A DNA stretch of 21,063 nt from Dissophora ornata. Taxonomy: Eukaryota; Mortierellomycota; Mortierellomycetes; Mortierellales; Mortierellaceae. The translations under genes and the position numbers were made by a program. Under the pieces are notes generated by a model. The model searched no databases. It had not been told where the DNA came from and saw only the letters and a program-made list of their open reading frames with translations. This document shows, in pieces, positions 1-10,550 of the stretch (position 1 is the first letter of the stretch; each line of letters begins with the position of its first letter). Location: NCBI GenBank assembly GCA_025201705.1, contig MU617163.1:1-21063 (forward strand), written 5' to 3'.

Positions 1-754
1 TTTTTTTGAAAGAGAGATGGAACTGGGAACAGTATTTGGTTTTAACATGGCGCACGGTTTCTGAAAGGAGATGCGGAAGATAATTTCATTTATGGTATGC
101 GCACGCCAGTCCGGGTCCAAAGTGTGGGTTAAGAAAAGCAAAACGGCGCAGAAATGTCTAGTGATCGCAAAAGCCGCGGCATTGGCCAACGACTGGAGCG
201 GCGGAGTTATTCTTGGGTGTAGATGAAGGATGCTCACACAAGGTAAACATGTACATGAACATGTACACATAACAGCCCTGAGTTTCGATAATCTTTATCG
301 TAAGTATACCCGTATACTATATGTAGTCTGTAGCCATGTAAATATTGTCCTGCTTTCCCTTCGATAGCATTCATAAATCATAATACAGCCTATTATCATG
401 TGAGAGAAAACTCAAAAGGTGAAGTCCTTCCAGGACATAGATGAGTTGGATGGGTGTGATATGCAAGTTCCTGTACGCTATACAAGGCGGATCAAATGGA
501 GTGGCGAGCTATACTTTCATTTGAGGTGGTATGCATCCAAGCATCATGTGCGGTCTTGGCGATGTGGAGCTACTTCGCATAGAGACTTCTAAATGTAGCT
601 CTCTGCGCACAGGTGTATTGTTTTTGAACAAATAAAGTTGTCTGGAATTATTATTATTCGATACCGGTTATTATACGATATGCAGAGACCCCGACTCCCT
701 TGCACAACTGCATATTGTATTTATTTGACGTTACATGGAAGACAGGAAGAATAA
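1..754. other. Left-edge intergenic DNA, no gene seen
   Basis: AT-rich sequence with stops in all frames. A repeated ACATGTAC word occurs near 248-267 (two copies seven bases apart, partly palindromic) and a short ATT repeat near 648-658. An AATAAA-like string near 630 could be a polyadenylation signal for a gene ending to the left, but no coding sequence leads into it. Confidence 0.5.
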
Positions 755-1078
755 AAATTACAAAAACATACGAACAGAGATGTACCCACGAACACTAACC
801 TTATTGGCGTCTGGACCGGTGGTGTTGATTTATTTCAGGTGAAGGCGCCTGACGACAGGACGCCGGTTGCTGAAGACGCATTCCGACGAGCATATGATCT
901 ACGGTCTATAAACGGGAAACTGGCGGACTTGGCAGGATGCTCTATACTAACGGCCCCAGAAAGGGACACGCCGTCAATGTGCGAGTTGCAGTCTAACTTG
1001 TCACCTTGGCGGCTTTCAAACATAATAAATCCTTGTACACTTGCTTGTGAACACAAATATTTCGATTGCATTGGTTAG
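755..1078 (+). pseudogene. Exon-like open frame without start codon, unknown product
   Basis: A 108-codon open frame with a protein-like composition (for example GVWTGGVDLFQVKAPDD and AYDLRSINGKLADLAGC) but no ATG until codon 75. A TTTCAG acceptor-like site ends at 838 and a GTTAGT donor-like site starts at 1074, so 839-1073 could be an internal exon. It could also be a remnant of a decayed gene. I recognise no family. The opposite strand is also open over much of this stretch, which weakens the case. No partner exon was found on either side. Confidence 0.25.
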
Positions 1079-1943
1079 TAATCAATAATTAATGCTGGCG
1101 TAAAGCTTACCCTTGGATGATTAAGCTGGCACCAACACAAGTTCATGTTGTCGCAGAGGGAGAAGATAGAGAGTGCGCGCGAGAGAGGAAGAAGAAAGAA
1201 AAGAGGGAGCAACGCGCGCCTGGCACAAAGATAACGGGGTCAACAACACGGATGTCTGTCTGCTTGTTTGCTTGTTTGCTTGTTTGTTCTTGTCTACAGT
1301 TTTGTCAAGCAGTCTTTCTGCCGGCCATGTAGACAGTACTCCTCCAAAGGTATTCCGGCTGTGAGCATCGAGTATCGTTTGGGAACACTAATATTCTCCA
1401 ACATGAACCTCTGGCTCCGATTCTCTCTCACTCCCTACGCTCCCTCATTCTTCCTTTCTCCATCGTCCTCATTGGCATCTCCTTCCCCCGAATCCTTGCA
1501 TTCGTTGATGCCAACGTCTTTCCTCGCCTTCGCCCCCCTTCTGTAATTAATATTTCGCCTTTAATCTTCCGCTTTAATACTTGCGGGTCCAAAGTCCGCC
1601 CTGCTTCTCCCCCACCCCCCTTGAGCTAGCCACTCCATTGTCTCTCCACATCTTGATCAGATCTGAATTCGATCTTGACGCTGAGTTGCTCTCTTCCCTC
1701 CCTGTGAACTTCACACTCGGTAAACCCTTTAAACATCCCACACAAATTCGGCCATTTAAATCCACGCATCCTCCCTAATACCCTCAACTTTCGCCAGTCT
1801 TCGCCCGTTTGATACGACCAAGCGGTGGAGTTCCAGCAACCGACACGTGGGTGTATTGCACATCCAACGAGCTGGAATAAGTATACCAGGTTCTCAGACT
1901 TTCAACACCGCCAAGCCTTCCATCTCCCCTCGTCAATTCGCTT
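1079..1943. promoter_or_regulatory. Upstream region of the seven-TM gene
   Basis: No gene is seen. It contains three tandem CTTGTTTG units (1263-1286) and a strongly pyrimidine-rich stretch (about 1420-1640) of the kind also present upstream of the kinase-like gene. It probably holds the promoter and 5' UTR of the gene starting at 1944. No clear TATA box was identified. Confidence 0.4.
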
Positions 1944-4900
1944 ATGGCTGACTCGTCCACTAACGATACCTTGGGAGCCACGGAAGATCGGACCCTCGAC
2001 CAAGACTATGATAATTTTTGGGCGCATGGTCTGAAGCCAGTACCCAGTTATATATTCGCGACATGCTATCTCACGTTCTTGTGCACCGTGGCAATGATTA
2101 TGGCCTACAGAACCCGCACACGGCTCCGTTTTATGGCATGCTACATCACATACCTTGGACTGACTATCGCAGTCGTTGGCCTACTGCGAGTAAAATACAT
2201 GATAACCCCCAACTGGTTTTGGGCATGGGACTTTCTGGGAGAAAGCTCCGGTGTCATCGTTCTCGCGATGGCAATTGTCTCGGTTGGTATTGGATTCTAT
2301 CCAATGGCCAAATACCGGACTCTGCTGTGGCGCAGCTCGATTGGCATTATCATCGTGTATTCCTGCATGGCCTTTGCCAACGTCGTCTACTATGTCCAGC
2401 AAAAAGTAGTCCATCATGCCATCTCTGGACCAGAGGTCCAGGAACTTCGCGACAGAATCATCAATGCCCACCTCTATACCGCAAGCGAGCTCGCATACCA
2501 GCGAGTGTGGGAGCAGAGTAGAGATCTGATTCCACAGGGCGATGCTGCCATCACCGGAGTGGCGGACTGGAGGCAGCTTGCCTGGGCAGAACTGGAGATG
2601 TTTTCTAGGCCGTCAGCCACCATTTATCTGACCCACCAGATACTCACGCTGGTGACATGTACATGGGTTACCTTCTACCTCTTCGTCCCCTTGGTGGCGC
2701 ACCATCGACAGGGCCCTGCTGGGCGTCCCGTTGACGGTGAGATGATGGCCATTGGTGTTTGGTACATGAGTGTCCTGACTGTCCTCGCATGTGTAAGTTG
2801 CTCAGTTATATAATTTGATATGTTTCGTTTGCTTGTCCGTCCGCTTGTTCCTGCCTATTTGTTTTCTTTTTCTTGCTCGTTGCTTTTGTTGTTAGTCGGC
2901 ATTTGTTTTCTCCGTTTGTACGAAATATATATTGCTCCACGCGTGGAAGCTGACACGTTGAACGAACTTTACTTGTTCTTTGCATCCGCATGATTTTAGT
3001 TCTACGCGGCTCTCCAGATCACCTTCTGCATCAAGCAGGAGCTCATTTTTGAGCCACAGTCGCAAGTTGTGGACCTTTGTTTACGCATTACCCTTGGTCC
3101 CATCTTTTTCCTCCCAGCGCCAAAGTTCCTTATACAATTCTACCGCCAGCGCTTTTCGAAGTATAAGGGAGCCAGCAATGGTGGAAGTAATGGGGGAAGC
3201 GATAACAGAAACTGGAGTTCCGGAAACCATCAACTACAGGGTTCTGTTACCCCATCTGGAGCTCAAATCGCCAGCCATACTTCTTCCGCATCGCCAACCA
3301 CGCGTGTTGGTAGTAGGATCGGCACGGTTAACAGCAACGTTCCTCGTGACTCGTTAGACGACGACTACGAACTTGACATCAAGCACAAGGAGGCGACAGG
3401 GAGTTTTAGAGGAAGTCAAGGTGGCCGACTCAAGATGTTCCAAACCAGGGATCGAGGACTCTCGGCGGAGAGTAGCAGAGTTCTGAACAACGACTTCGAA
3501 TCCGAAACAGCTCACTCGCGGCGTCTCTCTGACGACGGAGGAGACTCGGTTCAGCAATACTATTCCAGCGCAAAAGGTCAGCGCCGCCCAATACCTAGCC
3601 CTGTTTTTCTAGATGGCATTAGACCCCAGTCAGCCCAAGAGAGCGAGCGGACAACATGCGAACCCTACGATCCCCTCCAGAGTAACTTGCCGTACATTAT
3701 GGATGGGCCCCTAAAGCAAAAGCCAGAATTGAAAGAGATTAAAATTGTCAACCATGGGGCAGGTCAGTCGGTGGTGGAAATCACGCCAATAAGCCCTACT
3801 CGCCCTAAGAAGGATGGCGCGCGCGCTTTCAATCGTGCACGGGAATCTGGAGGTAAGGATGCGACAACGTTAACCAATTTTTCACTTTGTCTTCTTACCA
3901 TGGATATGCCAAATTAACCTTTTGATTTGGTGGCATATCACAGCAGGGTCCCCTATCACTGGAACCACTGGAACCACGGGATGGGAAGTCGGTGGATACG
4001 ACAGTCGGGGTCCTGGAGCAGATAAGCCCTCTCAAGCCAAGAATATGCCGGTCCCTGCTTATGATGGCAATATACCCACAGACATCCCCGTCGAAAACCT
4101 GACAGGGTTGCAGAGGCAACTGGCCGACTTTCATTCGACAATCCTGCCCCAAGTAATTGCTTACAAAGCCTATCACGAGGATCTTGCGACGGATGAGTCA
4201 CTCAGCCCTAAACTCAAGCCATCCCCGCTTCCTGACTATGATGCCGAAGGTACACGCCAAAGTACCAGTGAATACCGTCTCACAAACACCGGCTCCAATC
4301 GGCAGTCAATCGACGGTGCTGCTCCAGGCAAGGCGGTCTACGCTCGGGACCTTGGACAAGACCTAAAGTCACAACCTCAAATGGCCGACCCACTCCATTG
4401 GTCAGTGCATTCCAAGCTACCCGATAGCATGGCAGCGGCCGAGACGGCTTACGGAGGCAACAGCAGCAGCAATAGTAGTGTTCCCACTGCTAAATCTCGC
4501 ATCCACAAACCTAAAGAGGGCATCATCGCTGCCTTCTCAAAAGCACTTCACGGCGGCTCTAGCAGCCAGGGCAAAGGCTCCCATTCAAACGACGGAAATG
4601 CGAGTCCCCATGAATCCAAAGACCGCAACCACAAGAACCACAAGAACCGCCGCAGCAGCAGCCCGATCGATGGACAGTTAGAGGTGAACCAAGGCGCGGC
4701 TGCAGCCACAGTCGAAGAGCTAACGCAGTTATCCACTGATAGAGGCATGGGCCCCTACGAGTACTCAGACCCGTACGATGACCGATCTGGATTCAAGCGC
4801 GCTCAGGAGCGCCATCTCGCTGGCAATAGTAGCTACCAGCCAAACACGCATGATAGAATGGAAAACCAAGGCATGGCCAGGGCTTCTACTGCTACCGAGA

Positions 4901-5964
4901 CCAAGAGTTTGACATCGGCTCTTTCCTCGAGGGGAGCATCGACGCCGAGCTTGGGATCCGTAAAGTCGCGTGAAAGTCTTTTTAAGAACAGTACGAACGT
5001 GAAGGACCCCTACGCGCGTCCTACGTCGCCGGGATCTAAGAAGAACTCCAAATCCTCCTCGCGCACGACGCGCTCTAAATCGGATGCTCCATATCGTGCA
5101 AGCCTAGATTCCCCACAGACGCCTACCTCGGATATGTCAATGAACGGTTCTCGTCTTGTCTCGTCCCCCATAGCCGAGATGCCGCCGATGCCTACCGTGA
5201 TAGTCAAAACGTCTTTGTCACCACCTCCTCGTCAGAGCTGGCAGCGGTCAAAGTCCTTCAAGGGCCCCAATGCCCAATTTTCGACTATCGATACCAGCGT
5301 TGCCACTGAGTCTGGCCAGATGACCAGTGATCCTCTGTCCTCGACAAGTGCTACCAATACCTCCTCCTCGCAGAATTCCCCAACAGCCCACCCACTGAGT
5401 CCCATCATGCAGATTCAAGGAAGCCGTGCAACTTCGTTTGACCACGGTAATGATTTGTGGGCCAGCCGAGAACGAGACCGATCCATCCCTTGGATTCCAC
5501 CATTGTCGGAACTCGGTTCGCGACTGAATGGGGCTCGCCATCAGCAGTCCATCGATAACTTGGCTTCGTCGTATTACAAACGCGCTGCTGATATGAATAA
5601 CAACAATGGCACCAACCACGATGGTCCTTACATCAACGCGGTCTCCAATGGAACACCGATGCCACCTAGGCCTATAATTTGCGCCCCGACCACGATTACA
5701 GTCCCTTCCTTTTTGTCGTCCAAGTCACCGACTACCAAGCTCTCTCATGGGCATGACAGCCACGACATAAGCCCCTCATCTCCCTCGTCTTCGACCCCCG
5801 GTACAACGCCCAGGGATCAATCGCCGCCCGATAGTCGGTCTAGCAGCTTCACCAACTCTTTTAATACCCAAACCCGCATGATGTCCGACGATCCCTGGAT
5901 GCAGGCCATGGTGAACCGCGCAATCCCAGGCCGGAAAGATTTCAATGTCGATGGATCGCTCTGA
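1944..5964 (+). CDS. Seven-transmembrane receptor-like protein with ~900-residue disordered tail
   Basis: Exons 1944-2792, 3000-3852 and 3947-5964 join in frame to 1239 aa. Introns of 207 and 94 nt begin GTAAGT and GTAAGG and end TTTAG and CAGCAG. Seven hydrophobic segments lie near residues 36-55, 63-86, 101-121, 132-151, 226-250, 268-292 and 306-330. Basic loops after segments 1 (RTRTRLR) and 3 (AKYRTLLWR), between 5 and 6 (HHRQGPAGR) and after 7 (RQRFSKYK) predict, by the positive-inside rule, an outside N-terminus and inside C-terminus, as in G-protein-coupled receptors. The loop between segments 4 and 5 is about 74 residues. Residues from ~340 to the end are Ser/Pro/Asn/Gly-rich with many basic-Ser motifs, probably disordered and phosphorylated. 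I recognise no named receptor class. The receptor role is inferred from topology only; a transporter-like or structural membrane protein remains possible. The gene model itself is strong. Confidence 0.85.
2793..2999 (+). other. Intron 1 of the seven-TM gene (phase 0)
   Basis: GTAAGT donor and TTTTAG acceptor. The flanking codons join as LTVLAC-FYAALQ, restoring an uninterrupted sixth transmembrane segment. Without removal, translation stops at 2813. Confidence 0.9.
3853..3946 (+). other. Intron 2 of the seven-TM gene with tandem CAGCAG acceptor
   Basis: GTAAGG donor; the acceptor region is CAGCAG (3941-3946). Using 3946 gives ESG-G-SPIT; using 3943 adds one Ala (ESG-A-GSPIT). Both keep the frame. 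A TTAAC branch-like motif lies at 3914-3918. Reading through would stop at 3915. Confidence 0.85.
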
Positions 5965-6459
5965 GAGTCCAGCCTTGACATCGTATCAAAACAGACCTTC
6001 CATGACGCGGACAACATCCGAGTAATCAGGGGGGAAATAAAGTTTCTTTTTAATAAAACTCCCTCCCCTCCTCATATTTCATTTAAAAATACAAAAACAA
6101 ACGGAGCGGGAAGTTGAACAGTAAAGCACATGTGAGTGAGTGGAGAGGCGCCGAATACGATTTTGAAAACATTATGAGACAGCCCATCATCGATCATGTT
6201 TTGTAGACTATGTGCCGTGCCCATCTGCTTGACGACATCGTAGTTTCCCCATCACGGAGATCACAACGTAGCAAAACATTTGTCGAGCGCGCTTGTTCCG
6301 CCCCAAGTTGGTATGCGCCAGATTGTGTATTAAGTGTAATCTATAGAGAAACATAAAAGGGAACGGAGGAATACCGTCTCCCTTATTTCTGCATGATATT
6401 GATAAGCCTAAACATGTACAAGAGCAAAACGCAGACATTCGGGTTAGCCAAGACGATCA
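5965..6459. other. Convergent 3' intergenic region
   Basis: The 3' ends of the seven-TM gene (+) and ARL1 (-) face each other across 495 bp. Apart from the two AATAAA motifs, no gene or repeat is seen. A clear AATAAA for ARL1 on the minus strand was not found. Confidence 0.6.
6036..6057 (+). terminator. Paired AATAAA polyadenylation signals of the seven-TM gene
   Basis: AATAAA occurs at 6036-6041 and again at 6052-6057, about 75-90 nt after the TGA at 5962. These are plausible cleavage signals; use is not shown by sequence alone. Confidence 0.6.
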
Positions 6460-7428
6460 TCATGATAACCATTTGCCTTTTTCAGTTCTCTGCAAAAATA
6501 AAAGAAAAACGGACCAGTCCAATCCTTCCGTCAATCCCTCGCCCTTGACGGCGCTCGTCTTGTAGATGCTCCACTGTCGGTTCATTAACGTGCTCAGACC
6601 TAGCGCATCCGAGACCTCAGCTGCGGTCATGGCTCCTGCCATATCCTGCTTGTTCGCAAACACGAGCAACGAGGCATCCTTGAGCTCCTCCTCCTCCAAC
6701 ATAGCCATCAACTCCTCCTTGGCAGTCGATACGCGGTCACGATCTACAGAGTCAACGACATAGATGACTGCATCCGTATTGGCGTAGTAGCATCTCCAGT
6801 ATGGCCGGATTGATGTCTGTCCACCTAGATCCCAAACCTGGAACTTGATGTTCTTGTATTGTACCGTTTCCACATTGAATCCAATAGCTATATAGTGAGA
6901 GGAATGAAAACACGTTAGTTAAGGACTACGTTAAAAAGGTGCCGCCCTGGACTCTTGAATACAGACTTGTAAGAGCTATTCCAATATCTTGTACTTACTG
7001 GGGATGGTTGTAACGACCTCGCCCACCTGCAGTCTGTACAATATCGTAGTCTTTCCGGCTCCGTCGAGACCGAGGATCAGAATCCTGACTTCCTTGTCAC
7101 CCCACAGCCTTCCGAGAATGCGAGAGAAGATGCCACCTATTATTTGTCAGCGAGAGGAAGCGACAGAAGCGGAAAACAGTGTTAGCGAGAGAATTCTCTA
7201 TCAGACAAGAGAGGGCAACGACAGGCGCTGTTTTGATGGCTAGCCCAGCAGATGATGGTTGGTGGTCCTGAACTTGTCTTGGTGTCGTTGGTTTGCTCTT
7301 CGCGAGACAGTGCTCGCAGGTAGGTCGTTGCGCTGGTCAATCCCGTTATTGTCGGGGATGATGAAGGGTCTTCGCTCCCTGGCCTTTGTCGTAAAGACAT
7401 CGGACGGCTGTTTCGAGTTCTTACCCAT
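6460..7428 (-). CDS. ARL1: ARL1-type ARF-like small GTPase
   Basis: Minus-strand exons 7428-7425, 6999-7136 and 6460-6887 give 189 aa. The first exon contributes only ATGG; splicing restores [14 protein letters not shown], with Gly2 for N-myristoylation. Seen motifs: P-loop GLDGAGKT (24-31), switch I TIGFNVE (48-54), WDLGGQ (66-71) followed by [14 protein letters not shown] (126-129) and SAVKG (159-163). Together these are close to fungal and animal ARL1, which cycles on trans-Golgi membranes and recruits GRIP-domain golgins (established for the family). Trp172 sits where the human 181-residue protein has its Trp, but the following 17 residues ([17 protein letters not shown]) do not look like the usual short amphipathic end; see findings. 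Everything before residue 173 is secure; the last residues are doubtful. It converges with the seven-TM gene. Confidence 0.93.
6888..6998 (-). other. ARL1 intron 2 (111 nt)
   Basis: On the minus strand the donor is GTAAGT and the acceptor TATATAG. Joining A with CT rebuilds the switch I Thr48 in TTIPTIGFNVE, which confirms the splice. Confidence 0.93.
7137..7424 (-). other. ARL1 intron 1 (288 nt)
   Basis: On the minus strand the donor is GTAAGA directly after ATGG and the acceptor is AATAATAG before GTGGCATC. Joining gives ATG GGT GGC ATC, the canonical ARL1 start. This intron is the longest found in the window and could hold regulatory sequence. Confidence 0.9.
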
Positions 7429-8256
7429 GATTGTGCGTGTGTTTGTATGTGTAAGGAGAAGTTGTATGTAGAAGATGTGGATGGGGAGTGGTGCGATGCG
7501 AAGTACGAGTGTTTGCTGTGAAGATGAATGAAGAAAGAACTAAAAAACTGATACATTTCGTAGCATTCGACAAGCAAGGAGAACCTAAAGGGCCGGTTGC
7601 CCAGTTCCCCTTAAGACCCATGGAACACCACCAAGGGCACGTCACTCAGGCGCCCACCAGTACTAAATCCAATATCTTTGCTTGCTTTACCCGTCCATGT
7701 CTTTCTCTTCTATTCTTTCAGGAGAACTTGGACACTTTGTTTCCATGGCAATATGAACCCACCTTTCTGTCGAAATCTGTGTCTGTTCGCGGCAGACAAG
7801 TGGTGGCGAGGTTCCTGTTGTTCAACTGGAATCAGGTGAACAGTACGAGCTCTTTAGTCATGGATACTTACTATTTTTTTTTTTTTTTTGCAAAATCTGT
7901 GTCTGTTCGCGGCAGGTAAGTGGGAGAGTGCCGTTGGTCGTCCAAGTATGCATTTCCACTCTTTACTATGTAGTTTTCTCTGCTTGAGCTGTCTTGGTCG
8001 GGTTGCCTCTGTGCAATATGTTTTAGTTCTAGATAATCGAGAATCTGGGATGTTCTTTAATTTGCTCCTACCCATGCACAGTGTTTAGTTCGCGTCTCGA
8101 GTGAGAGGCACTGTGACAGGATGTTGAGCACGACCATGCAGGAACCGTAGGGACCACGGGTTCGATAGAAGAAATAAACTTCTTGAAAAATAAGGTACTG
8201 TACTGTAGGGTTGTTCGCCTTTATTTACTGTTGTTGTCCTGCATGTTATCCGCTAT
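7429..8256. promoter_or_regulatory. ARL1 upstream region with spaced direct repeat
   Basis: Presumed promoter and 5' UTR of ARL1 (minus strand) at its left end. No TATA box is clear. The rest contains the direct repeat described separately, a 16-base poly-T (7874-7889), and no recognisable gene. Confidence 0.4.
7773..7923 (+). repeat. 31-bp direct repeat at 120-bp spacing
   Basis: 7773-7803 and 7893-7923 match at 29 of 31 positions, sharing AAATCTGTGTCTGTTCGCGG and continuing to AAGTGG. The 89-bp spacer ends in a 16-base poly-T just before the second copy. The second copy carries CAG-GTAAGT, both a splice-acceptor-like and a donor-like string. It may be a local duplication or footprint of an insertion. 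Confidence 0.85.
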
Positions 8257-9416
8257 GACCGACAACCACCACTACCGTTTATAGCACAGACGAAAAGACT
8301 GCGGACGAAAAGAGCGACTACGATAACAACAATCGCACAGCAGGGGGCCGAAGAAGACTCAGCATCACTATTATTGCCGCCAAGATACTCATCGTCTCCA
8401 CCGCTCACGTCCTCGTCATCGCTATACGAGCCGGACCATTGGCCGTCGCCTCTTCGAGAGGAATTCATCACGGATCGGACGAATTGGATATGTAGGAGAT
8501 CGACGGCGCAGTCTCGGTCCAGAAGCATATGCTGGACGACTTTTCAACTTTGGAGGAGCGCTGGTATGTTGACTGTGACCATGTTTGCGTACAATGTCTT
8601 GACTTTGACTACTCACTCTATGTCTTGGTGCCGATACCCTTCTAGGGGGGTTTCAAGTATTGAGATCATTATGGATAATGGCGCGTTTCCATGCTCCATT
8701 CGATCTCGGCTCCCAGTCCCATGCACGAAAGCGATCCAGCGGTTTCTGCAAGCGCGGGACGCTGGCAAGCCGTATTATCCGCCGACAGCAACGACGCGAC
8801 AAGAGCTTGAGACCCATACACCTCTCAGTCCGCTGTCACTCGTGCATGGTGCTTTTACACCGGCATCATGTTGTTGCGCTGTGAAGAACCAGGAGATGAA
8901 CTTCCTGACTCATAATGTGGCAACGATATGGAGCGCTGTCTTCAATACGCATGAAGGGTTCGAGCTGAATTGGTTAGGACTTGCATACTGTTAAAGCCCA
9001 TGTTTCGGATCTCTTCATATGAAATCGACGCGTGAATGCTTTCTGCAGTCGCGCCGTTTCTTCCTAGGAATAAGACACTGAACGGCGACGCGTTGGACCG
9101 CCCTGACTTGGTTTTCCACTATCGAGGTGTTCCCGTCGGCTGTGGAGAAGTCAAGCTATTTTTCTCAGCAGCTCCAGATGTGTAGGAAGACCAGGCTAGG
9201 ATCGCTAAATTTATGAAGCGGTTAATGCATCGTAGGATTGCAGAGGCTCGGTAAGAGCAGGAGTTTACAGTGTTCGGTTTCTTTATTTCTGGCAAAAGTG
9301 TAGAGACCTCGTTTATGCGCTGGATTGATGGCAAATATATGTACAAGGTGTATGCTGACATTCGGCTTGTATCGGCCGTTGGCGAGGAAAACTCGATAGA
9401 ACAGCTGTTGGCATGA
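8257..9416 (+). pseudogene. Decayed gene with PD-(D/E)XK nuclease-like core
   Basis: Protein-like sequence runs in one frame from about 8257 (for example SLYEPDHWPSPLREEF), then shifts near 8475 into the frame containing QKHMLDDFSTLEERWYVD, WCFYTGIMLLRCEEPGDELP and PDLVFHYRGVPVGCGEVK. In that second frame stops lie at 8493, 8643, 8661, 8676, 8808, 8913, 8952, 9033, 9183, 9252 and 9414, yet the text between them stays protein-like (for example EFTVFGFFISGKSVE). The P-D...E-V-K spacing (Asp codon 9105, Glu 9147, Lys 9153) fits the PD-(D/E)XK phosphodiesterase fold. That assignment is by motif only. An intact parent would be roughly 400 aa. No ATG opens the first frame. It sits in gene-poor DNA and was probably a lineage-specific accessory gene. 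Confidence 0.65.
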
Positions 9417-10550
9417 TATTTTGCACGATCATGGATTCAAAGCACTGTCGTCGAAGGCCAGGGAGTCGCCTCTTTATACTCAAATCCAGGCTAAAGCCCA
9501 CAGTCCGCATCATGTGTGCAGTGCATAGAAACATTTAATGAAAAAAGAAAGGCGTTCTCAAAGCTACTCGCAAACACCTTTGTCCTTGAGCATATGGTAA
9601 TAGAGTCTTCTCGCATGCGCTCAACTCAAGTTCTCCACATGACAACAAACAATGGAGTATGGTCCATGTGAACCCTTTTGGCCTTGTTTTCGCTGATCGT
9701 TGTTGTAGCCCTTGAAAAGCTCATGACCTAGGATTTTGCTATATGCAGAAAAGCCTGGGGTGGATAGGCTAGCGAATCCATGACTTCGTGAGAATCTCTG
9801 TTCATTAGATAGACTAGATAGACAATAATACAGGGCTGCTGCCATGTGCATTTACGAGGGCGTTGCAAAACGCAGGCATGGAAGCATGTGCAAGAGTGAT
9901 ATGTGCATAGACATCATACAAAACACAAGATCCAAGGTGGCTCATGTTGCGCCTTCTTTTAGTCCCCCCCTGACATCTGTACAACGCAAGTATGGAAAAT
10001 AACAACCCGTTGCCGCATCCACTCATATGAACTCGGATGTATGTCAATGCATGGGCGGGCTCGTAAAGAAATATGGACATTAAAATGATAATGGGCACTG
10101 ATAATGAACATTTCGGCACGTACCAAGCTAGCTTTATGTATCGTCAATCGCACTCTTCATGTCGAAATAGACTGTCGCTTGGTTCATGTCCCTCTCTGGA
10201 AATAATTCTTCTCCATCCCAGCTCTCCTTCGGAAAAACGAAGAATCAATACATTTCAGAGTTTTCCTGCTGCATCATCTGAAAACCACTGCGGAGAGCCA
10301 GAATCGATATTTTATTCACTGTTTACTGCTGTATCTGGTTTGTTTGTGCAGTTACCATGTTATTGTTTACGATTTTATTGTATTTGTGCGACGTCGTGCA
10401 AGAGGTCAAATAAAAAAAAACAAAAGAGCGCATCAGTTGTGCCTGGACCCAAATCAACCCAGCAAAAACAACAAAAACCAAAGGGTGCACAATTGCTGCT
10501 GTCTGTTGTGCTTTGTGCAGGTCCATTCTTTCATCAGGCAAAAAATATGA
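9417..10550. other. Gene-poor region, nothing assigned
   Basis: Short open frames occur on both strands, but none has recognisable motifs, sensible splice partners or a family match. The protein-like reading of the preceding remnant fades out by about 9490. Composition is AT-rich with short A and T runs. Confidence 0.5.

Noticed and set aside
7240..7428. 62-codon minus-strand frame starting [10 protein letters not shown]
   Set aside because: It is ARL1 exon 1 read into intron 1; the GTAAGA donor follows ATGG and the spliced product matches ARL1 exactly.
7773..7923. Target-site duplication with poly(A) tail of a retroposed element
   Set aside because: The poly-T lies at the 3' end on the plus strand, so on the other strand the poly(A) would be at the 5' end of the insert. 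This is the wrong arrangement for simple target-primed retrotransposition, and the spacer has no recognisable content.
8150..8170. GGGTTCGA word resembling a tRNA B box
   Set aside because: No following CC, no A box at the right distance and no cloverleaf could be drawn.
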